This document shows positions 6,857 through 11,483 of a DNA stretch of 11,483 nucleotides, in pieces (within the stretch, counting starts at the first letter, position 1; every line of letters begins with the position of its first letter). The notes beneath the pieces are model-generated. The model saw only the letters and a program-made list of their open reading frames with translations, searched no databases and was not told the DNA's origin. The position numbers and the translations under genes were made by a program. This DNA comes from Proteobacteria bacterium UBA2996 (GTDB lineage: Bacteria > Pseudomonadota > Gammaproteobacteria > Arenicellales > UBA868). The stretch spans positions 3,233 to 14,715 of the forward strand of contig DDZY01000227.1 in NCBI GenBank assembly GCA_002346525.1, in the 5' to 3' direction.

Positions 6857-8130
6857 CTCTTAAGCTAACTGATCAACAACAGTCGATGTTGTCAGGTGGA
6901 AATGGCAGCGGATGCCAGATTGCAATGCGTATGGTCGTAGCTGCTGCAGAAGCATTAACTGCGTCGCAATTAGTAAGAATAAACTCAGCTCATGTGACAA
7001 GTTGTTTTTATTCGGGCCGAGTGAATGTGGATTTTGCGGAACATCTCGTTGCAAATGAAGCAAAAGTTGCCGTACCAACTACGCTCAATGCCAGTTCTAT
7101 GGACTTTGTTCACCCTGAATTGACCCTAGTGAACCCAGATCTACAAGGAGTGACTGGAGCCCAACGGCTAAGAGAATGCTATCTTAAAATGGGTTGCAAC
7201 CAGACATGGACATGTGCTCCTTACCATATAGATCCTAAACCTCAATTCGGTGAAAACATTGCTGGTTCCGAATCAAATGCCGTGGTATTCAGTAATTCGG
7301 TCCTGGGCGCTCGAACAAATTTGTATGGAGATTTTCTAGACATTGCGGCCGCAATTACAGGGTATGTACCTTATGCGGGCTTACATCAGGATGAATCACG
7401 GAGGGGAGAAATTGTATTTGACGCTCAAGGCATTCCTGATTCAGTTAAGGAAACCGACATTTTTTTCAACGCATTGGGTTATGTCATTGGGCGAGAATCG
7501 GGTAGTCAGATTCCAGTAATACTGGGGCTATTGCCGACGACTAGCGAGGATCAGTTAAAAGCTCTGGGATCGACAGCAGCTTGTGCCGGTGCGGTAAAAA
7601 TGTTTCACGCGATCGGGGTGACCCCCGAGGCGAGAAGTCTGGCAGAAGCCTTGCAGGGGAGCCAACCGAATCGAGAAGTCAGTGTGTCTGCAAGTCAGAT
7701 AATCTCGGCTAGCGATGCCCTATGCATGGAGACCCATGGTCGGATCAGTGCAGTTTGCATGGGAACGCCCCATTTTTCTTTCTCGGAGTTCCAGACCTTA
7801 ATTCCGTTGCTTTCAAATCGAAAAGTACATGCAGATGTCCGTTTTTACATCTCGACGAGTCGACATATTATTAAACTTATCGAGAAAGAAGGATGGCTAG
7901 AGGAGTTGGAAGAAGCTGGGATAACAATTGTTGCAGACCGATGTACATATAACGTTCCTCGACTTGATGGCGTTGATGGTGTCGTCATGACAAATTCCGC
8001 GAAATGGGCCTATTACGGACCAGGAAACGTGGGTGCGAAAGCGATATTCGCAAGTCTTAAGGAGTGCCTGGATTCTGCAGTTGCAGGACGAGTAGTTCGA
8101 GATCCAGATCTTTGGGCAGGATTAATCTAG
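6853..8130 (+). CDS. Aconitase X (AcnX) large catalytic subunit (DUF521)
   Basis: A 425-residue protein with the AcnX pattern: LSGGNGSGCQIAMRM (13-27), VPTTLNASSMDF (74-85), TWTCAPY (118-124), ESNAVVFSNSVLGARTN (140-156), AAITGYVPYAGLH (166-178), FHAIGVTPEA (251-260), MGTPHFSFSEF (303-313) and NSAKWAYYGPGNVGAK (381-396). Members dehydrate hydroxy substrates with an Fe-S cluster. Known reactions are cis-3-hydroxy-L-proline to pyrroline-2-carboxylate in bacteria and the dehydration of mevalonate 5-phosphate in archaea. Candidate cluster ligands are Cys121, Cys364 (ADRC) and Cys302. The position written GCPH in archaeal members, as I remember them, is GTPH here. It starts with a GTG overlapping the previous stop. 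The small subunit follows after five bases, so this is the split two-gene form. The substrate is not settled, and no pyrroline-2-carboxylate reductase or proline racemase is nearby. Confidence 0.9.
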   Translation: MTLKLTDQQQSMLSGGNGSGCQIAMRMVVAAAEALTASQLVRINSAHVTSCFYSGRVNVDFAEHLVANEAKVAVPTTLNASSMDFVHPELTLVNPDLQGVTGAQRLRECYLKMGCNQTWTCAPYHIDPKPQFGENIAGSESNAVVFSNSVLGARTNLYGDFLDIAAAITGYVPYAGLHQDESRRGEIVFDAQGIPDSVKETDIFFNALGYVIGRESGSQIPVILGLLPTTSEDQLKALGSTAACAGAVKMFHAIGVTPEARSLAEALQGSQPNREVSVSASQIISASDALCMETHGRISAVCMGTPHFSFSEFQTLIPLLSNRKVHADVRFYISTSRHIIKLIEKEGWLEELEEAGITIVADRCTYNVPRLDGVDGVVMTNSAKWAYYGPGNVGAKAIFASLKECLDSAVAGRVVRDPDLWAGLI

Positions 8131-8135
8131 TTTAA

Positions 8136-8549
8136 ATGATGAAAGCAAAGGTTCTTTTTGCAGCCCAGGCAGAAGGCGAGGTCATGGTATTAGATGACTG
8201 GCTAAGTTTTGGCGGTGGATTAGATCCTGAATCAGGCTTGATCTCTGATCAGAGTCACCCGCAGGTGAACTGCTCTATTACCGGCAAGATCCTGGTCCTC
8301 CCCGGGGTCCGCGGCTCGGCTGGATCACCTAGCACTTTAGCCGAATCCTTGCGTCTTAGGACTGGCCCTGGTGCAGTAATCCTCCTAGAAGCAGAGACAT
8401 CTTCTTTAGCAGCCGCATTTGTCGCTAAGGAACTGTATCAGATTAGGATTCCGGTCCTGCTTATGACAAAAATTGATTACGATGGAATGAGAAACGGACA
8501 ACTGGTTCGTATTGAAGAATCCGGCTCAATTGTTCGACTACAAAGCTAG
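8136..8549 (+). CDS. Aconitase X small subunit (DUF126, swivelling domain)
   Basis: A 137-residue protein that supplies the mobile domain closing over the active site of the large subunit. Visible family marks are AEGEVMVLDDWLSFGGGLDP (12-31), SGLISDQSHP (33-42), the GKILVLPGVRGSAGSPS segment (50-66) with the conserved serine Ser61 after RG, a GAVIL strand, and IPVLLM (105-110). Length matches the stand-alone form of this domain. Starts at 8136 and 8139 (two adjacent ATGs) are equally possible. This is the last gene of the plus-strand run. It ends 23 bases from the stop of a convergent permease gene, with only a weak hairpin (GATC-CGGG-GATC, 8558-8569) between them. Confidence 0.9.
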   Translation: MMKAKVLFAAQAEGEVMVLDDWLSFGGGLDPESGLISDQSHPQVNCSITGKILVLPGVRGSAGSPSTLAESLRLRTGPGAVILLEAETSSLAAAFVAKELYQIRIPVLLMTKIDYDGMRNGQLVRIEESGSIVRLQS

Positions 8550-8572
8550 AAAACTAGGATCCGGGGATCTCT

Positions 8573-9364
8573 TTATCTAGCAAGACTCTCATCAGCACCC
8601 ATGTAGTGCTCAAGTTTCCGGACTAGTTTGGACGCAATCACAATAAGGACAAGGTATTCCAAAACCAGCACCGTGTAGATTTCCAACGGGCGATACTCGG
8701 TCACCACCAGTTCATTTGCCTGACGAGTCAGATCCGCAAGACCGATGACAGAAACCAAGGAAGACATCTTGAGCATATAGACGAATTGATTTCCCAACGG
8801 CGGTAAAATCCTACGAATAGCTTGGGGCAATATTATGTACCGCATTTTGTTTATGTAATTTAGCCCGATACTGTCAGCTGCCTCGTGTTGTCCTCGATTG
8901 ATCGATTGAATTCCGGCTCTAAATATTTCCGCCTCAAAGGCGCTGTCACAGAGCGCGAGAGCCAGCATACCAGCAGCAAAGACTCCAATATCAAGATTTA
9001 GCAGAACGGGCAATCCGTAATAAGCCCACAGAATCATCACTAACGGCGGGATCGATCGGAAAGTTTCAACATAAATTCGGTTGAACGTCCTACCAAAACG
9101 GCTCCTCGTGAGACCTGGCAGCGCCACTGCCAAGCCAACTAGGATTGAGATTGCAATCGAAATTAAAGAAAGAGAAATTGTATAACCGAGCCCACTTAAC
9201 AAAAACTTCAAATTAGTTTGACCTTGAGATGTCGTTGGTGACACCACATACCATCCCCAATGGTAGTTGGTGTTTGCGCACCCGGAAATAATCAGGACGC
9301 TGATGGCAACTAATAAATAACGGAAGCGATACATATTAAAAATTCGGGGTGAAGTGAGCGGCAT
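8573..9364 (-). CDS. PAAT-family ABC transporter permease, system 2, with a lipobox-like N-terminus
   Basis: A single 263-residue permease, presumably working as a homodimer with the ATPase at 10474-11202 and the binding protein at 9499-10299. It has a core of membrane helices from about residue 53, TFRSIPPLVMILWAYYG (101-117), DSAFEAEIFRAGIQSI (140-155) and a full EAA loop EAADSIGLNYINK then ILPQA (161-182). The N-terminus looks like a lipoprotein signal: basic residues, a hydrophobic stretch, then LIISGC with Cys29, followed by YHWGWYVVSP. I recall some PAAT permeases with this YxWGWYV segment. The ATG at 9364 lies at the edge of a hairpin and has no visible ribosome-binding site; the ATG at 9334 (residue 11) is an alternative that keeps the signal-like segment. 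Confidence 0.9.
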   Translation of the reverse strand: MPLTSPRIFNMYRFRYLLVAISVLIISGCANTNYHWGWYVVSPTTSQGQTNLKFLLSGLGYTISLSLISIAISILVGLAVALPGLTRSRFGRTFNRIYVETFRSIPPLVMILWAYYGLPVLLNLDIGVFAAGMLALALCDSAFEAEIFRAGIQSINRGQHEAADSIGLNYINKMRYIILPQAIRRILPPLGNQFVYMLKMSSLVSVIGLADLTRQANELVVTEYRPLEIYTVLVLEYLVLIVIASKLVRKLEHYMGADESLAR

Positions 9365-9393
9365 TCGGCGTTATTTTTCGGTGAAGCGCCGAA
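9364..9393 (-). promoter_or_regulatory. Hairpin at the start codon of the system 2 permease
   Basis: TTCGGCG (9364-9370) and CGCCGAA (9387-9393) form a perfect seven-pair stem around a 16-base loop. On the transcribed strand the stem ends in the A of the ATG. It could reduce initiation at 9364, or it could mean that translation really starts at the ATG at 9334. Confidence 0.5.
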
Positions 9394-9436
9394 ACAAATA
9401 AAGGGGTGACGAAGCAGTCGGCACATCGTCACCCCT
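9390..9436 (-). terminator. Rho-independent-like terminator or attenuator between binding protein and permease, system 2
   Basis: An eleven-pair perfect stem (9402-9412 with 9426-9436, AGGGGTGACGA/TCGTCACCCCT) has a 13-base loop. On the minus strand it is followed by the T-rich TTTATTTGTTTC (9401-9390). It lies 63 bases after the binding-protein stop and before the permease start. Partial termination here would give more binding protein than permease, which is the usual need of such transporters. On the plus strand no T tract follows. Confidence 0.75.
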
Positions 9437-9498
9437 CACAAAGGTTAGATAGGCAAAGTCCCATCTCAAAGTTATCATTATCACAATGACTCTTACAA

Positions 9499-10299
9499 CT
9501 AATCGGTCATCATAACTTCCATTTCCGGCACTAACCACTTGGCCTCAAGAGCGTCAAAAAATCCTGCCACTTTCTTCGCTTTGATCCAATGATTAACGAA
9601 ATTGATCCAAATCTGATCATTCTGGGGAAGTAATGCTCCGAGCGGACGGTTGGATTTTCCGGTCACTGGTAGTGCCATTAATTCAGGAAATTTCTGATTC
9701 AGTGTAACCGCCTCAACGTTGCTGGTGATATGAACATCTGCCCGACCCACAAGCACTTCCTGATAATCTCTAGCCGGCGCTTCAATCACGCGGTGTTTGG
9801 CATCTGGAAAATATTGTTTAGCCTGTTGCTCTTGCACCGTACCCATAGTACTGGCGACCGTGACATCTGGGCTATTAATGGATTCCCAAGTTGGATATTT
9901 ACTGTGGTTTTTCGTTAGTGCAAGAGGCACAGTGCCAAGTTCGTAATAGTGATCCGTGAAGCCAACGCTCTTGGCTCGGGAAGGAGTCAAGGATGCGCTA
10001 TTACTAATGTCGTACTTATTTGAGACAATACCGGCGAGCAGTGTTTTCCACTCGGTTTTAACAAATTCGATTTCAACACCCAAATCCTTAGCGAGCTGGG
10101 TGCCCCAATCGATATCAAATCCGACCATTTCGTTATTTTCCGGATTACGAAACGACATAGGATTCCAATCAAGAGTTACACCCATACGCAATTTCCCGGA
10201 TTCAAGAATCTGGTGGAGTCGAGACCCTGAATCAGCCTGGGCGATACTCGACCCAACTACCATACCGGCGGTTATTAACGTAAGTATTAGTTTCTTCAT
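9499..10299 (-). CDS. Periplasmic solute-binding protein, family 3 (PAAT type), system 2
   Basis: A 266-residue precursor starting at the ATG at 10299, chosen because an excellent ribosome-binding site (AAGGAGGAAG, 10311-10302) lies just before it. An in-frame ATG at 10329 would translate that site and push the signal peptide inward. The signal peptide MKKLILTLITAGMVVGSSIA ends in QA, with likely cleavage before Asp23. Mature motifs are LESGKLRMGVTLDWNPMSF (32-50), MVGFDIDWGTQLAKDLG (58-74), SLTPSRAKSVGFTDHYY (103-119) and ADVHITSNVEA (187-197). Arg108 fits the carboxylate-binding arginine. The usual amino-binding Asp is Ser193. From memory, the whole mature protein recalls the cyclohexadienyl dehydratase PheC as much as amino-acid receptors, but the gene's place among transporter genes argues for a receptor. 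Ligand unknown. Confidence 0.92.
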   Translation of the reverse strand: MKKLILTLITAGMVVGSSIAQADSGSRLHQILESGKLRMGVTLDWNPMSFRNPENNEMVGFDIDWGTQLAKDLGVEIEFVKTEWKTLLAGIVSNKYDISNSASLTPSRAKSVGFTDHYYELGTVPLALTKNHSKYPTWESINSPDVTVASTMGTVQEQQAKQYFPDAKHRVIEAPARDYQEVLVGRADVHITSNVEAVTLNQKFPELMALPVTGKSNRPLGALLPQNDQIWINFVNHWIKAKKVAGFFDALEAKWLVPEMEVMMTD

Positions 10300-10364
10300 A
10301 TCTTCCTCCTTAGGGAATGGTTGAAACACCTGCGATGGACCCCGCTTATGACGGGTTCTTAACT

Positions 10365-10394
10365 ATATTAATCCGTTAAATTTGTTTCGTACAA
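10365..10394 (-). promoter_or_regulatory. Possible promoter of the system 2 binding-protein gene
   Basis: On the minus strand TTGTAC (10394-10389) and TAATAT (10370-10365) are 18 bases apart, about 66 bases before the ATG at 10299. An overlapping TATAGT (10367-10362) is a better -10 box but has no matching -35 box. The match is modest. Confidence 0.28.
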
Positions 10395-10431
10395 AGGATT
10401 ACTCCGCTCGATCGTCTCATAAGTACGTCAC

Positions 10432-10449
10432 GTTCTGTTTTTGCAGAAC
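10432..10449. promoter_or_regulatory. Inverted repeat between the ATPase and binding-protein genes
   Basis: GTTCTG (10432-10437) and CAGAAC (10444-10449) form a perfect six-base dyad with a six-base spacer, in the 174-base gap between the ATPase stop and the binding-protein start. It has no T tract in the reading direction of these genes. It could be a small operator or an mRNA hairpin; I do not recognise a regulator for it. Confidence 0.3.
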
Positions 10450-10473
10450 TAGCGAGTAAAAATTTTATAAAGT

Positions 10474-11202
10474 TCAATGGTCTAGAATTTGGGAAAGAAA
10501 TAGTTTTGTTCTTTCACTTTCTGGGGAAGCGAAAAACGTTTCGGTGTCAGCGGTTTCCACGATCTGTCCTTGATCCATAAAAACTACTGTATCCGCCGCT
10601 CGTTTTGCAAAACCCATTTCATGGGTTACCACAATCATAGTCATACCACCCTCGGCGAGTTCAATCATGACATCGAGCACTTCCTTGATCATCTCCGGAT
10701 CAAGCGCAGATGTCGGCTCGTCAAATAGCATGATTTTCGGTTCCATACACAAACTTCTTGCAATGGCGACTCGCTGTTGTTGACCCCCCGACAGTTGTCC
10801 CGGATATTTTTCGGCCTGCTCAGGAATATGGACAAGATCAAGATAATGCTTAGCGAGCTCGATCGCCTTAGTTTTCGGCATCTTCCTCGCTTTGAGTGGT
10901 GCGACGGTCAAATTGTCGAGCACTGTCAGATGAGGAAATAGATTAAATTGTTGAAAGACCATCCCGATATTTCGCCGAATCCCCGCGATATCTTTCACGT
11001 TATCTGTTAGTTCTATTCCATCTACGACAATAGTGCCTTCATCGTGCGCTTCTAGGCGATTAATACATCGGATCATGGTTGACTTGCCTGACCCCGACGG
11101 CCCACAAACAACGACTCGCTCGCCGTGCTGAATCTCTAAACTCACTTTGTTCAACGCCCGAAACGTTCCGAAATCTTTTGACACGTTTTGAAGGGAAATC
11201 AT
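10474..11202 (-). CDS. PAAT-family ABC transporter ATPase (GlnQ/HisP/AapP-like)
   Basis: A 242-residue ATP-binding subunit of normal length with every motif intact: Walker A GPSGSGKST (34-42), Q-loop VFQQFNLFPHLTVLDN (82-97), signature LSGGQQQRVAIARSL (137-151), Walker B IMLFDEPTSALDP (157-169) with Glu162, and the switch histidine His194 in VVTHEMGFA. It drives uptake by docking on the EAA loops of PAAT permeases at the inner membrane. It is the first gene of the minus-strand run and the only ATPase in the window, although two permease sets are present, so it may serve both. The ribosome-binding site before the ATG at 11202 is weak (AGG). Confidence 0.95.
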   Translation of the reverse strand: MISLQNVSKDFGTFRALNKVSLEIQHGERVVVCGPSGSGKSTMIRCINRLEAHDEGTIVVDGIELTDNVKDIAGIRRNIGMVFQQFNLFPHLTVLDNLTVAPLKARKMPKTKAIELAKHYLDLVHIPEQAEKYPGQLSGGQQQRVAIARSLCMEPKIMLFDEPTSALDPEMIKEVLDVMIELAEGGMTMIVVTHEMGFAKRAADTVVFMDQGQIVETADTETFFASPESERTKLFLSQILDH

Positions 11203-11455
11203 GATCGACCTAGTCTTCGAAAATTAAATTTTTAGGTACCACTACTTCATTGCCATTGTTTAAATTATTGAGACAGACGAGTTAAGCGTCAATGTTTGGC
11301 GCTGGGATCAATTGCTTAGAACGATTACCCGATCCTACTAGATTACAGCAGATAAAGTCCTCATTTTTAATAATGGCTTATCTTCATGGGTAATACACAA
11401 CGATCCGTTACCAGCTACTGACACGTCCCTCGCCTGTGTAGCAAGTGAGATCAAT
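11203..11455. other. Non-coding stretch upstream of the ATPase gene
   Basis: No gene is seen in these 253 bases, which are mostly AT-rich. A perfect AT palindrome, AAAATT-A-AATTTT (11220-11232), lies 18 bases before the ATPase start, but such a sequence is likely by chance in this composition. The promoter of the ATPase should be here, though no clear pair of boxes stands out. Confidence 0.5.
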
Positions 11456-11483
11456 CGTCGCCTGATCAACGCCTGCACCAAAG
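11456..11483 (+). repeat. Right copy of the 28-base direct repeat, at the window end
   Basis: This copy matches 458-485 except at 11459. On the minus strand it reads FGAGVDQAT in the EEP frame. Moving further into the window the frame no longer resembles the EEP protein and meets a TAA stop within about 18 codons. It may be the edge of a second, truncated EEP-like gene, a recombination boundary or an assembly effect. Confidence 0.8.

Noticed and set aside
6853..8549. Assigning the AcnX genes as cis-3-hydroxy-L-proline dehydratase
   Set aside because: The family includes other substrates, and neither pyrroline-2-carboxylate reductase nor proline racemase is nearby.
8558..8569. GATC-CGGG-GATC hairpin between the convergent AcnX small subunit and permease genes
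   Set aside because: A four-pair stem with a poor T tract; could act in both directions but is not convincing.
9499..10299. Secreted cyclohexadienyl dehydratase (PheC) rather than a transport receptor
   Set aside because: Overall likeness exists, but the gene lies between an ABC ATPase and a permease gene, which favours a binding protein.
1..11483. CRISPR array, tRNA or rRNA genes, insertion sequences, phage genes
   Set aside because: No regularly spaced repeats, RNA-gene features or transposase/integrase motifs were found on either strand.

Overview
The window reads as a gene cluster from a Gram-negative, probably proteobacterial, genome. Both solute-binding proteins carry ordinary secretory signal peptides with no lipobox, which fits a periplasm, and the transport genes belong to the polar amino-acid uptake (PAAT) ABC family. 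No rRNA, tRNA, CRISPR, transposase, integrase or transcription regulator was found, so the taxon cannot be fixed more closely.

Layout. (1) 1-679, minus strand: the N-terminal three quarters of an endonuclease/exonuclease/phosphatase (EEP) family protein, cut by the window edge, in GC-rich DNA. (2) 866-1258, minus strand: a frameshifted, N-terminally truncated remnant of an RraA-like / HMG-aldolase-family gene, also GC-rich, set in AT-rich non-coding DNA. (3) 1585-8549, plus strand: a run of seven genes, namely two PAAT permeases, a periplasmic binding protein, a divergent IlvD/Edd-family Fe-S protein, a two-cysteine maleate isomerase/EutA-like protein, and the large and small subunits of an aconitase X (AcnX) dehydratase. 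(4) 8573-11202, minus strand, convergent with the first run: a PAAT ATPase, a second binding protein and a single permease, with a terminator-like hairpin between the last two. (5) 11203-11483: non-coding DNA ending in a 28-base near-perfect copy of part of the EEP gene.

How the genes may work together (inference). Two binding-protein-dependent uptake systems, apparently sharing one ATPase, would bring a small carboxylate into the cell. The isomerase/racemase-type enzyme and two Fe-S proteins of dehydratase families would then process it. Both binding proteins keep the arginine that grips a ligand carboxylate but lack the aspartate that normally grips the alpha-amino group, so the ligand may not be a standard alpha-amino acid. 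The IlvD/Edd protein keeps its three cluster cysteines but lacks the usual carbamylated lysine and catalytic serine. This combination does not match a pathway I can name, and it is the main point of interest. The closest known relatives are cis-3-hydroxyproline catabolism (AcnX) and ectoine use (EutA with the Ehu transporter), but the other enzymes of those routes are absent here.
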